Source: Rhodoplanes sp. (GTDB lineage Bacteria; Pseudomonadota; Alphaproteobacteria; Rhizobiales; Xanthobacteraceae). Taken from it: a stretch of DNA of 64,000 nt. The DNA lies in assembly GCF_013377085.1 (NCBI RefSeq), contig NZ_JACAAX010000011.1:80165-144164 (forward strand), read 5' to 3'. The notes below the pieces were generated by a model, which was not told the DNA's origin, did no database searches, and saw only the letters and a list, made by a program, of their open reading frames with translations. The translations under genes were made by a program, and so were the position numbers. Shown piece after piece: positions 1 through 7,908 of this stretch. The first letter of the stretch is position 1. Each line of letters begins with the position of its first letter.

Positions 1-525
1 CTGCAGTCGCTGGTCGACGAGGTGAGCGAGGCGGCGAGCTTCGCCGTGATCGAGGGCGGCGACGTCCTCTACATCGAGCGCGTGCGCGCCGGCTTCACAA
101 GGCTCGGCGTCGACATCCGCATCGGCACCACCATCCCGGCGGCCGTCACCTCGATCGGCCGCGCCATCCTGGCCTTCCTGCCCGAGCACCGGCTGGAGCG
201 GGTGCTCGCGACGCCGCCGCGGCACCCCAGCGCCAGCCTTCCGACGCCCGAAAGATCCGTCCTGGAGCCGCTCCTCGCCGCATTGCGGCGTGACGGCTAC
301 GTCCTGGAAAAGTCCATCATCACCCCAGACCTGCGCCTGCTCGCCGTGCCGGTGATCGGCGCCGACGGCTGGGCGACCGGCGCCATCAGCGTGGTCGCGC
401 CCTACGCCCAGTCCTCCGACGAGAACCTCAAGGCGCGCGCCCTCGAACCCATGCTGGCGACGGCGCGCCACATTGCCCGTGCCCAGGAAGCGACCGGCAG
501 CACCAGCTCGGTCGCCGCTCCCTGA
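1..525 (+). CDS. IclR-family transcriptional regulator, C-terminal part (5' end outside window)
   Basis: The frame is open from base 1 and ends at TGA 523-525, so only the last 174 codons are present and the N-terminal winged-helix DNA-binding domain lies upstream. The visible part is the IclR effector-binding domain: it has the typical beta strand with an acid-rich turn (FAVIEGGDVLYIERV), the segment SIGRAILAFLP, and the late stretch LLAVPVIGADGWATGAISVV. IclR proteins are dimeric repressors or activators of catabolic operons that bind small organic acids. A DHDPS-family lyase begins 82 bp downstream on the same strand and an MFS permease follows, so local control of that cluster is a reasonable inference. 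The ligand cannot be read from the sequence. Confidence 0.85.
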   Translation: MQSLVDEVSEAASFAVIEGGDVLYIERVRAGFTRLGVDIRIGTTIPAAVTSIGRAILAFLPEHRLERVLATPPRHPSASLPTPERSVLEPLLAALRRDGYVLEKSIITPDLRLLAVPVIGADGWATGAISVVAPYAQSSDENLKARALEPMLATARHIARAQEATGSTSSVAAP

Positions 526-607
526 GGTTCCACCATCGGGCCGACAGTCCCGACGGTTCCTTCCGTTCGTTCAGTGCTCCACAACCCTGCCCCAAGAGGA
601 GGATCAG

Positions 608-1564
608 ATGTCGACGAAGAATAAGCTCGATCTCAGGGGTCTCGTTCCCGCCCCCGTCACCCCGTTCACCCGCGACGGGGCCATCGACCACGCGGCGATC
701 CAGCGCCTGGGCTCGTGGCTCGGCAGCTTCAAGGGCGTCAAGGGCCTGGTGGTCCTCGGCCATGCCGGCGAAGGCACCTTCCTGACGGCCGACGAGCAGG
801 CCGCCGTGATCGAGAGCTTCGTCAAGTCGGTCGACGACAAGATCCCGGTCATCGCCGGCATCACGCTCGAAGGCACCGGAGTGGCCGGGATGGAGGCAAA
901 GCGCGCCGTGAAGGCGGGCGCCAAGGCCGGCCTCCTGTATCCGTCGCACGGCTGGCTGCGCTTCGGCTACCAGAAGGGCGCGCCGCAGGACCGCTACAAG
1001 GCGGTCTACGAGGCGAGCGGCCTGCCGCTGATCCTGTTCCAGTATCCGGACGCGACCAAGGCGACCTACAATCTCGAGACCCTGCTCGAGATCGCCGAGC
1101 AGCCGGGCGTCTTCTGCATGAAGAACGGCGTGCGCAACATGCGCCGCTGGGACACCGAGATCCCGGTGATCCGCAAGGCCAATCCGGACCTGCAGGTCCT
1201 CACCTGCCACGACGAGTATCTGCTGCACACGATGTTCGACGTCGACGGCGCGCTGGTCGGCTACGGCAACATCGCGCCCGAGCTGCTGATCGCGCTCATC
1301 GAGGCCGGCAAGGCGCAGGACTACGTCAAGGCGCGCGCCCTGCACGACCGCCTGCTCCCGGTGACCAAGGCCGTCTATCACCGCGGCTCGCACATGGAAG
1401 GCACGGTGGCGCTCAAGCACGCCCTGGTCACCCGCGGCATTCTCGAGCATGCGACGGTCCGCACTCCGCTGCTGCCGCTGCAGCCCGGCGCCGACGTCGA
1501 GATCGCCGACGCGATGCGCTCGGCCGGTCTCGTCAGCACCAAGCCCGCGGCCATCGCGGCCTGA
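608..1564 (+). CDS. Dihydrodipicolinate synthase-family (class I aldolase/lyase) protein
   Basis: The protein has 318 residues, the usual length for the DapA/NAL family of TIM-barrel lyases that form a Schiff base with pyruvate or a related 2-oxo acid. The start at 608 is chosen because AGGAGG lies 7 bases upstream and the N-terminus (LRGLVPAPVTPF) matches the family start; a longer open frame upstream is ignored. Expected catalytic residues are Tyr146 in ILFQYP and Lys172 in FCMKNG. The substrate loop, usually GTTGE in lysine biosynthesis, is GHAGE here (residues 51-55), so this is probably not biosynthetic DapA but a catabolic aldolase or dehydratase acting on a sugar acid. It lies between an IclR regulator and an MFS transporter, which supports a catabolic role. 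Confidence 0.85.
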   Translation: MSTKNKLDLRGLVPAPVTPFTRDGAIDHAAIQRLGSWLGSFKGVKGLVVLGHAGEGTFLTADEQAAVIESFVKSVDDKIPVIAGITLEGTGVAGMEAKRAVKAGAKAGLLYPSHGWLRFGYQKGAPQDRYKAVYEASGLPLILFQYPDATKATYNLETLLEIAEQPGVFCMKNGVRNMRRWDTEIPVIRKANPDLQVLTCHDEYLLHTMFDVDGALVGYGNIAPELLIALIEAGKAQDYVKARALHDRLLPVTKAVYHRGSHMEGTVALKHALVTRGILEHATVRTPLLPLQPGADVEIADAMRSAGLVSTKPAAIAA

Positions 1565-1577
1565 CGCCTCTCGCGCC

Positions 1578-1611
1578 TGCTCCGGCCGCCGGCAGTCCGG
1601 CAGCCGGAGCA
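1578..1611 (+). terminator. Hairpin after the DHDPS-family gene
   Basis: Perfect 9-bp arms (TGCTCCGGC at 1578-1586, GCCGGAGCA at 1603-1611) start 14 bases after the stop codon. The 16-base loop contains a small nested CCGG/CCGG stem. There is no strong T-run after it, so it may only weaken read-through into the MFS gene. Confidence 0.45.
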
Positions 1612-1743
1612 CCTCTGCAACTCATAAGAACGCGACATCAGCCGGAGGCCAATCCTGGACGCTCCGGCTCACCTCTCGCCGGGTGAGAGCTCCTGACGCC
1701 CCCGAATGCTCATCAGGTCGCGGTGAAACGGGAGTAGACCATC

Positions 1744-3123
1744 ATGACGGCTCACGTCGTCGATGCCGCCGGGCAGAATGCAAACGCGCTGCTCGTCGCC
1801 CGCATCGAGCGCCTTCCCATCTCACGCAAGCTGATGACCATCCGCGTCATCGTCGGCATTGCCACCTTCTTCGACGCCTACACGGTGCTGGCGATCGCCT
1901 TCGCGATGCCGCAGCTCGTCACCGAGTGGAAGCTCGCCCCGTCCGAGGTCGGCCTGATCATCTCGGCCGGCTACATCGGCCAGCTCATCGGCGCCCTGTT
2001 CTTCGGCTGGCTCGCCGAGAAGGTCGGCCGGCTGCACGTGCTCCTGTTCACCATCGTGATGTTCGTCTCCATGGACATCGCCTGCCTGTTCGCCTGGAGC
2101 GGCGCGTCCATGATGGTATTCCGCTTCTTCCAGGGCATCGGCACGGGCGCCGAGGTTCCGGTGGCGAGCGCCTACATCAACGAGTTCATCGGCGCCAAGA
2201 AGCGCGGCCGCTTCTTCCTGCTCTACGAGGTGATCTTCCCGGTCGGCCTGATGTTCGCCGGCATGGTCGGCTTCTTCCTGGTGCCGATCTACGGCTGGCG
2301 GGCGATGTTCATCGTCGGCCTCGTCCCCTCGATCCTCACCATCCCGATGCGCTGGCTGATGCCGGAATCGCCGCGCTGGCTCGCTTCCAAGGGCCGCATC
2401 GCCGAAGCCGAGAAGGTGGTCAAGAGCCTCGAGGACGACATCACCAAGCGCGGCGGCGTGCTGCCCGAGCCGGTCGTGCGCCCAGTCGACCCGCGGGCGA
2501 CGGCGAAGAGCGACTGGCGCGAGCTGTTCAGGGGCATCTACCTGAAACGCACCCTGACGATCTGGGCCCTGTGGGTGTGCGCCTATCTGGTCAACAACGG
2601 CATGATCACCTGGCTGCCGACCCTCTATCGGTCGGTGTTCAAGCTGCCGCTGCAGACCAGCCTCGCCTATGGCTGGACCACCTCGGCCGTCGGCGTGCTC
2701 GCCTCGATCGCCTGCGCGCTGCTGATCGACAAGGTCGGCCGCAAGCCGTGGTACGCCGCGGCGTTCTTCCTCGGCGCCATTCCCCTGGTGATTCTGTCGT
2801 TCCTCGGCGCCACGTCGGCCGTGCAGGTGCTGATCCTGGCGACCGCCGTCTACGCGGTCCTGCAGACCGTCGCCTTCTCGCTCTATCTCTACTCGGCCGA
2901 ACTCTACCCGACCCGCCTGCGGGCGATCGGCACCGGCTTCGGCAGCGCGTGGCTGCGGGCCGGATCGTCGATCGGCCCAATCATGGTCGGCTTCCTGATG
3001 GCCGACTTCGGCATCAGCTACGTGTTTGCCGCCTTCGCGGCGGTCGCGGTGTGCGGCGGCCTCGTCACGGTGCTGTTCGCCATCGAGACCAAGGGCAAGG
3101 TTCTGGAGGAGCTGTCGCCCTGA
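1744..3123 (+). CDS. MFS transporter, sugar-porter / aromatic-acid symporter type
   Basis: A 459-residue polytopic membrane protein with about 12 hydrophobic segments. The loop after helix 2 carries the MFS motif (GWLAEKVGRLHVL), the central loop has PESPRWLASKGR (the PESPRxL signature of the sugar-porter branch) and the second half repeats the motif as IDKVGRKP. A long N-terminal tail precedes TM1, and the first segment contains FFDAYTVLAIAFAMP, a pattern common in acid/sugar:H+ symporters. The gene lies 179 bp after the lyase gene and ends in a strong hairpin, so the IclR-lyase-MFS set may form one transcription unit with its own uptake system. The substrate is probably a carboxylate or sugar acid; this is inference from context. 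Confidence 0.88.
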   Translation: MTAHVVDAAGQNANALLVARIERLPISRKLMTIRVIVGIATFFDAYTVLAIAFAMPQLVTEWKLAPSEVGLIISAGYIGQLIGALFFGWLAEKVGRLHVLLFTIVMFVSMDIACLFAWSGASMMVFRFFQGIGTGAEVPVASAYINEFIGAKKRGRFFLLYEVIFPVGLMFAGMVGFFLVPIYGWRAMFIVGLVPSILTIPMRWLMPESPRWLASKGRIAEAEKVVKSLEDDITKRGGVLPEPVVRPVDPRATAKSDWRELFRGIYLKRTLTIWALWVCAYLVNNGMITWLPTLYRSVFKLPLQTSLAYGWTTSAVGVLASIACALLIDKVGRKPWYAAAFFLGAIPLVILSFLGATSAVQVLILATAVYAVLQTVAFSLYLYSAELYPTRLRAIGTGFGSAWLRAGSSIGPIMVGFLMADFGISYVFAAFAAVAVCGGLVTVLFAIETKGKVLEELSP

Positions 3124-3135
3124 TGTGAAGCACCT

Positions 3136-3163
3136 CGGCCGGCCCGCATGTGCGGGCCGGCCG
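3136..3163 (+). terminator. Strong GC-rich hairpin terminator after the MFS gene
   Basis: The arms CGGCCGGCCCGC and GCGGGCCGGCCG give a 12-bp perfect stem with a 4-base loop, starting 13 bases after the MFS stop codon and followed by CTCTGTTCCTT. It separates the MFS gene from the following Bug gene. Confidence 0.7.
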
Positions 3164-3316
3164 CTCTGTTCCTTGCCGTGTTTCCCGGCCTTCGGGCCGA
3201 CTCGTCCTCCCATTGCGGCGCGCCTCGGCGCGTCGATCGCGTGTCGACCATTGCCCCGTTCACCGGACGTCGCCGGTCTCGAGAACGCGCGACCTCCCCC
3301 CGAAAAGGACAGGACC

Positions 3317-4297
3317 ATGCTGCATCGACGTGATTTCCTCATCGCCACCGCGATCGCAGGCCTCGCGCCCGTCGCCGCGCCGGCCTACGCTCAAGGCGAG
3401 GCTCCGATCAAACGCCCGATCCGCCTGGTCGTGCCGTTCGCCGCCGGCGGCGGCGTCGACGTGTTCGCCCGCCTGCTCGCCGAGAAGCTGAAGGAGAAGA
3501 GCGGCCTCACCGTCGTGGTCGAGAACCGCGCCGGCGCCAATGGCTCGATCGGCGGCTCCGCGGTGCGCATCGCCGAGCCCGACGGCACCACCCTGCTGTT
3601 CTCCGCCGCCACCCACGTGATGGCGAAGCAGGTGATGCGCAGCCCGCCCTACGACCCGGTCACCGACTTCACGCCGGTCGCCCGTGTCGGCGAGGCGCCC
3701 ATGCTGGTCGTGATGGCGCCCAACCTGCCGTTCAAGACCATCGCCGAGGTGGTCGCCGACGCGCGCCAGAGGCCCGACAAGTGGACTTTCGCCACGTCGG
3801 CGCTCGGCGCGCCCGGCCATCTGGCCACCGTCGCCTTCAACAAGCTCGCCGGGCTCAATCTCACCATTGCGCCCTATCGCGGCACCGCTCCTGGCCTCAC
3901 CGACGTCGCCGCCGGGCACGTCCAGCTCATGATCGATCCGGTGCTGGCGCTGCTGCCGATGGCGCGCAGCGGCCACGTCAAGCCGCTGGCCGTCACGGCG
4001 CGCAAGCGCGTCGCTCTCGCGCCCGAGATCCCGACTGCGGCGGAGAGCGGCATGCCGGGGCTCGAATACGCCTCCTGGTACGGGGTGTGGGGCCCGAAGG
4101 GACTGCCCGGCGACGCCGTCGCGTGGCTCAACAAGGCCTGCGGCGCCGCAGCCGTCGAGCTCGGCGCCTCGGGCCGCCTCGCCGAGCTCGGCATCGAGCC
4201 CGTCACGGGGACGCCAGAGGAGTTCGCTCAGTTCATCGCCGAGGACGTGCAGCGCAACACCGAGCTGTTGAGGTCGGTAAACTTCGAGCCGGTGTGA
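3317..4297 (+). CDS. Bug-family (TctC) tripartite tricarboxylate transporter substrate-binding protein
   Basis: A 326-residue periplasmic binding protein. The N-terminus MLHRRDFLIATAIAG contains a twin-arginine pattern followed by a hydrophobic stretch and APAYAQ, so export is probably by Tat; the mature protein begins near residue 27. Family features are IRLVVPFAAGGGVDVFARLLAEKL, VENRAGANGSIGG and YRGTAPGLTDVAAGHVQLM, the last two lining the two-domain carboxylate site. Bug proteins bind dicarboxylates, tricarboxylates and related acids and normally work with TctA/TctB, neither of which is in the window. The start at 3317 fits the signal peptide; the ribosome site (AAGGACAGGACC) is modest. 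It is isolated from the MFS gene by a terminator. Confidence 0.9.
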   Translation: MLHRRDFLIATAIAGLAPVAAPAYAQGEAPIKRPIRLVVPFAAGGGVDVFARLLAEKLKEKSGLTVVVENRAGANGSIGGSAVRIAEPDGTTLLFSAATHVMAKQVMRSPPYDPVTDFTPVARVGEAPMLVVMAPNLPFKTIAEVVADARQRPDKWTFATSALGAPGHLATVAFNKLAGLNLTIAPYRGTAPGLTDVAAGHVQLMIDPVLALLPMARSGHVKPLAVTARKRVALAPEIPTAAESGMPGLEYASWYGVWGPKGLPGDAVAWLNKACGAAAVELGASGRLAELGIEPVTGTPEEFAQFIAEDVQRNTELLRSVNFEPV

Positions 4298-4317
4298 GGC
4301 CATCGCGAACGACGACA

Positions 4318-4376
4318 CCTCATGCCCGCGCCCGCTGACGGCATCCGGGCCTCGGACCGGCGGAGCAGGCATGAGG
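4318..4376. terminator. Possible convergent terminator between the Bug gene and hipA
   Basis: CCTCATGCC (4318-4326) and GGCATGAGG (4368-4376) are perfect 9-bp inverted arms around a 41-base GC-rich loop. They lie in the 107-bp gap between two convergent genes. No T-run is seen, so the assignment is tentative. Confidence 0.3.
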
Positions 4377-4404
4377 GCTCGGATGGCCGGGACAGACTCG
4401 GCGC

Positions 4405-5703
4405 TCATCCGGGCCGATCGGTCGCAGCGAGCAAGTCGGCCAGATGCATCGGAGCGCCTTCGAACGCGAACGGGTTCAGGATCTGCCTCCGCCACAGGAG
4501 ATTGCGCTCGACCTCGGACAGCCCGGCATCCCGGCAGAGGCCGGGCCATCCCTCGGTGATCGTCCGGATCTGGTGCTCGGCGACGGCGGCGGCGTCGTGC
4601 GGAGACAACAGGAAATTGGCGGCGGCCTCGAGGCACACGGCGATCCGGCTCGACCGCTCGTCGCCGGTGATCAGCATGGCCTGGCTCGCTTCGTTCCCGG
4701 CGCGCGGCTGCGGGCAGATGTCGTAGGCCGGCGTCAGGCGCAGGTCCTTGCCGGTCCAGAAGGCCGCATGGTTGCGGGCATGGTCGTCGGTGTTTCCGCA
4801 GAGAATGTTGAAGACGAGCCGGCCGAACAGCTCGCGAAGCGTTTCCTTCGGCGCCGTGAAGCGATGGCGGATGATGGTCGCGAGATCCTCGTAGCTCGCA
4901 TAACGGGCCATCATCTCGTCGAGTCCGAAGAGCGTCAGGGCCGAGACCATCGCGTTCCGCTGCCAGCCGGCATCGACCTTCTCGCGGTCGAAACGTTCGA
5001 TCAGAATGACGTCCTTCACGTCGACCTTGGCCAGCTCGACGTGCGCGACGTCGAGCCCGACGAGCGCGGCGAGGCGCATGGCCACGAACTCGCCCTTCAC
5101 GACATTCGTGACATCGGTCCGCGACGAGAACTTCGCGATGTACTTCTTGTCGCCTTCGACGATCATCGCCTTCGGCCGGGCGCCGCCCAGCGAGCTTCCA
5201 TCGAAGAGCGCCTGATCGAGCTCGGGCGTGAGCGGCGTGCCGTCCTCGACCCGTCTCGCGGCATCGAGGAGCTCCTCCAGCGTCGCGCCGGCCGCCTGGC
5301 GCGGTTCGTAGCGCGTCGGCGATGCCTGGAAATCCAACGCGCCGATCCGGTCGGAGCCCGACTCCAGCAGATAGGTCAGCTCGTCGATGTCGGCCGTATC
5401 GACCTCCCGGCCCTTGCGTCCGAACCTCCTGTTCAGGATGACGCGCCGCCCCCATGCGTCGGGTGCAGCGTCCCGGAGACAGCTCGGCATGGTCAGGCCG
5501 GCCGCCGGCGGCAGGGCCCCGAGGCGGAGAGGCAGCTCGGGCAGATAGATCGGGATCGCGTCTTGGCGCTGGAGATAGCTGCGGCCGTAATTGAAGACGA
5601 ACTGGCCGTCGACCCTCGCCAGCCGTCCGGCCACCACCGGCTCGGTCCGGTCGGGCAGCCATATCCAGACAAAGGCCTCGCCGGGAGCCGTATCAGAAGT
5701 CAT
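4405..5703 (-). CDS. hipA: HipA-type serine/threonine kinase toxin
   Basis: A 432-residue protein of the HipA family, close to the 440 residues of the E. coli toxin, which stops growth by phosphorylating a translation target (glutamyl-tRNA synthetase in E. coli). The N-terminal couple-HipA domain covers roughly residues 10-115. The kinase core has a glycine-rich loop (SLGGARPKA, 171-179), the ATP lysine in YIAKFSS (Lys191), the catalytic-loop motif NTDDHARN (304-311, probable catalytic Asp306) and the metal-binding Asp in LTPAYDIC. All key residues are present, so it should be active. It overlaps hipB by 11 bases on the same strand, the usual antitoxin-first order. The target in this organism is unknown. 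Confidence 0.92.
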   Translation of the reverse strand: MTSDTAPGEAFVWIWLPDRTEPVVAGRLARVDGQFVFNYGRSYLQRQDAIPIYLPELPLRLGALPPAAGLTMPSCLRDAAPDAWGRRVILNRRFGRKGREVDTADIDELTYLLESGSDRIGALDFQASPTRYEPRQAAGATLEELLDAARRVEDGTPLTPELDQALFDGSSLGGARPKAMIVEGDKKYIAKFSSRTDVTNVVKGEFVAMRLAALVGLDVAHVELAKVDVKDVILIERFDREKVDAGWQRNAMVSALTLFGLDEMMARYASYEDLATIIRHRFTAPKETLRELFGRLVFNILCGNTDDHARNHAAFWTGKDLRLTPAYDICPQPRAGNEASQAMLITGDERSSRIAVCLEAAANFLLSPHDAAAVAEHQIRTITEGWPGLCRDAGLSEVERNLLWRRQILNPFAFEGAPMHLADLLAATDRPG

Positions 5704-6031
5704 CCTTGACCGCCTTCGTCGAGACGCGGACGGACTTCGGCAGCAGCGTCAGTGTGGCGGCGTTGGCGGACATGGTCGCGGCGATCGCCGACCGATCCGC
5801 ATCGAACAGCTTCACGCCCGTGACGGCGGCGGCCTCGAAGACGGAGCCGATCGAGCAGCCCGGATCACCCCGCTCGATGCGTCGGAGAAGCCCCCGCGAG
5901 ATGCCGGTCCGTTGCGCGACGTCCTCGGCGGTCAGCTTGCGCTCGATCCGGCCGCGCCGGATCAACTGGCCGAGAAGGGCGGCCGCATCGCGGCTGTAGC
6001 GGGAGTATGGACGACTCGCTGGCTTCACCAT
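5693..6031 (-). CDS. hipB: HipB-type helix-turn-helix antitoxin
   Basis: A 112-residue XRE-family protein. The helix-turn-helix is at about residues 33-60 (KLTAEDVAQRTGISRGLLRRIERG), followed by the family-typical stretch SIGSVFEAAAVTGVKLFD. HipB dimers bind operators upstream of their own gene and also hold HipA, giving repression that depends on the toxin:antitoxin ratio. The 3' end overlaps hipA by 11 bases, which suggests translational coupling. Upstream lie three inverted repeats and a promoter-like -10 that overlaps the nearest repeat. The ribosome-binding site is weak (CAGG about 14 bases before ATG). Confidence 0.9.
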   Translation of the reverse strand: MVKPASRPYSRYSRDAAALLGQLIRRGRIERKLTAEDVAQRTGISRGLLRRIERGDPGCSIGSVFEAAAVTGVKLFDADRSAIAATMSANAATLTLLPKSVRVSTKAVKDDF

Positions 6032-6062
6032 GGCTCATAAATCGACCTGGAGGGGCTTCTAC

Positions 6063-6159
6063 GATCCATTAATGGATCATATTGGCACCATGAGGCCGAT
6101 ACGTCAACAAATGGGCCATCAACGGTCCAAAAGACAATCTCCCGGTCCGTTAATAGACC
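6063..6159 (-). promoter_or_regulatory. hipBA promoter region with three inverted-repeat operators
   Basis: Three related inverted repeats lie upstream of hipB. Site 1 (6063-6078) is a perfect palindrome, GATCCATTAATGGATC. Site 2 (6112-6129) and site 3 (6144-6159, GGTCCGTTAATAGACC) are imperfect versions of the same pattern, two 5-base arms around six bases. Their centres are 50 and 31 bp apart, close to whole helical turns. On the minus strand TATGAT (6076-6081) overlaps site 1 and TTGACG (6102-6107) lies 20 bp upstream of it, a long spacer. A repressor at site 1 would cover the -10. E. coli HipB operators are TATCC-N8-GGATA, so the architecture is similar but not identical. Confidence 0.65.
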
Positions 6160-6177
6160 AAGACCCCTCCTCCCCGC

Positions 6178-7908
6178 TCAATGAATCTCCGGCTCCGCCG
6201 TCGGCGCCGTGCCCTGCAAGAAATCGAAGTCGCAGCCTTCGTCGGCCTGGCCGACATGGGCCGAGTACATCGCCCCCCAGCCGCGCTCGTAGCGCGGCGG
6301 CGGCGGCGTCCAGGCGGCGCGGCGACGGGCCAGCTCCTCCTCGCCGACATGCAGATGGATGCTGCGCCCGTCGGCGTCGATCTCGAGGCGGTCGCCGGTC
6401 CGCACCAGCGCCAGCGGGCCGCCGACGAAGCTCTCCGGACAGACGTGGAGAATGCAGGCGCCGTAGCTGGTGCCGCTCATGCGTCCGTCGGACACGCGCA
6501 CCATGTCGCGCACGCCGGCGCGCAGCAGCTTTTTAGGGATCGGCAGCATGCCCCATTCGGGCATGCCGGGGCCGCCCTTGGGGCCGGCGTTCTTCAGCAC
6601 CAGCACGTGGTCGGGCGTGACCTCGAGGTCGTCGCGGTCGACCGTGCGGGCCATCTCGTCATAGGTCTCGAAGGCGAGCACGGGCCCGCAGTGCTTCAGG
6701 AGCCGCTGATCGGCGGCCGGCGGCTTCATCACGCAACCGCGCGGCGCCAGATTGCCGGTGAGCACGGCCGTAGCGCCCGATCGCGAGACGGGATCTGACA
6801 TCGGCCGGATGATGTCGCGCCGATGCACGCGCGCGCCCTCCAGCGCCTCGCCGAGCGGTTTGCCGACGACGCCGACGCAGGAGAGATCGAGCGCCTCGCG
6901 CAGTTCCCCCATCAGCGCCTTGAGACCGCCGGCATAATAAAAATCCTCCATCAGCCACTGGCCCGAGGGGCGCACGTTCGCGAGCACGGGAATTTCGCGA
7001 GAAAGAGCGTCGAAGCGCCCCATGTCGAGCGTCAGGCCGGCGCGCCGCGCCATCGCGACCAGATGGATGATGGCATTGGTCGAGCCGCCCATGGCCATGT
7101 GAACCCGGATCGCGTTGTCGAACGCGGCCGTCGACAGGATGCGGGCCGGGGTCTGGTCCTCCCACACCATGTCGACGATGCGCCGGCCGGAGGCGGCCGC
7201 CATGCGCGAGTGCGAGGAATCGACGGCCGGGATCGACGATGCGCCCGGCAGCGTGAAGCCGAGTGCTTCGGCGATCGCCATCATGGTGGCGGCCGTGCCC
7301 ATCACCATGCAGGTGCCGAAGGAGCGGGCGATGCCGCCCTCGATCTCGGTCCACTCGGTCTCGCCGATATTGCCGGCGCGCTTCTCGTCCCAGTATTTCC
7401 AGGTATCGGCGCCGGAGCCGAGCGTCTCGCCGCGCCAGTGGCCGCGCAGCATCGGTCCGGCCGGCACGTAGATGGCCGGCAGGCCCATGCTGATCGCCCC
7501 CATCAGCAGGCCCGGCGTGGTCTTGTCGCAGCCGCCCATGAGGACCACGCCATCGATGGGATGGCTGCGTAAAAGCTCCTCGGTCTCCATCGCCAGGAAG
7601 TTGCGGTAGAGCATCGCCGAGGGCTTGACGATCGGCTCGGCGAGCGACATCGCCGGCAGCTCCAGCGGCAGGCCGCCGGCCTGCAGCACGCCGCGCTTCA
7701 CGTCCTCGGCGCGCTCGCGCAGATGGCCGTGGCACGGGTTGATGTCGCTCCAGGTGTTGACGATGCCGATCACCGGCTTGCCGACCCAGTCGGCCGAATC
7801 GTAGCCGAGCTGGCGCAGGCGCGAGCGGTGCCCGAAGGATCTGAGATCGGAGACCCCGAACCAGCGGTGGCTGCGGAGGCTTTCGGCGGTCTTGCGTTTG
7901 GATGTCAT
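6178..7908 (-). CDS. IlvD/Edd-family sugar-acid dehydratase (arabinonate dehydratase-like)
   Basis: A 576-residue iron-sulfur dehydratase. Conserved cluster cysteines are Cys59 (INPCHGHLRE), Cys127 (MGGCDKTTPG) and Cys200 (SFGTCMVMG), the three-cysteine pattern seen in [2Fe-2S] members such as L-arabinonate dehydratase. The C-terminal half has GNLAPRGCVMKP, KNAGPKGGPGMPEWG and SDGRMSGTSYGACILH. In the family the enzyme removes water from aldonic acids (or dihydroxy acids in branched-chain amino acid synthesis) to give 2-keto-3-deoxy acids. The WFGVSDLRSFGHRSR N-terminus and the catabolic context argue for an aldonate substrate rather than IlvD proper. The ATG shares one base with the stop of the upstream metallo-hydrolase gene (TGATG), so the two are translationally coupled. 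Confidence 0.88.
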   Translation of the reverse strand: MTSKRKTAESLRSHRWFGVSDLRSFGHRSRLRQLGYDSADWVGKPVIGIVNTWSDINPCHGHLRERAEDVKRGVLQAGGLPLELPAMSLAEPIVKPSAMLYRNFLAMETEELLRSHPIDGVVLMGGCDKTTPGLLMGAISMGLPAIYVPAGPMLRGHWRGETLGSGADTWKYWDEKRAGNIGETEWTEIEGGIARSFGTCMVMGTAATMMAIAEALGFTLPGASSIPAVDSSHSRMAAASGRRIVDMVWEDQTPARILSTAAFDNAIRVHMAMGGSTNAIIHLVAMARRAGLTLDMGRFDALSREIPVLANVRPSGQWLMEDFYYAGGLKALMGELREALDLSCVGVVGKPLGEALEGARVHRRDIIRPMSDPVSRSGATAVLTGNLAPRGCVMKPPAADQRLLKHCGPVLAFETYDEMARTVDRDDLEVTPDHVLVLKNAGPKGGPGMPEWGMLPIPKKLLRAGVRDMVRVSDGRMSGTSYGACILHVCPESFVGGPLALVRTGDRLEIDADGRSIHLHVGEEELARRRAAWTPPPPRYERGWGAMYSAHVGQADEGCDFDFLQGTAPTAEPEIH

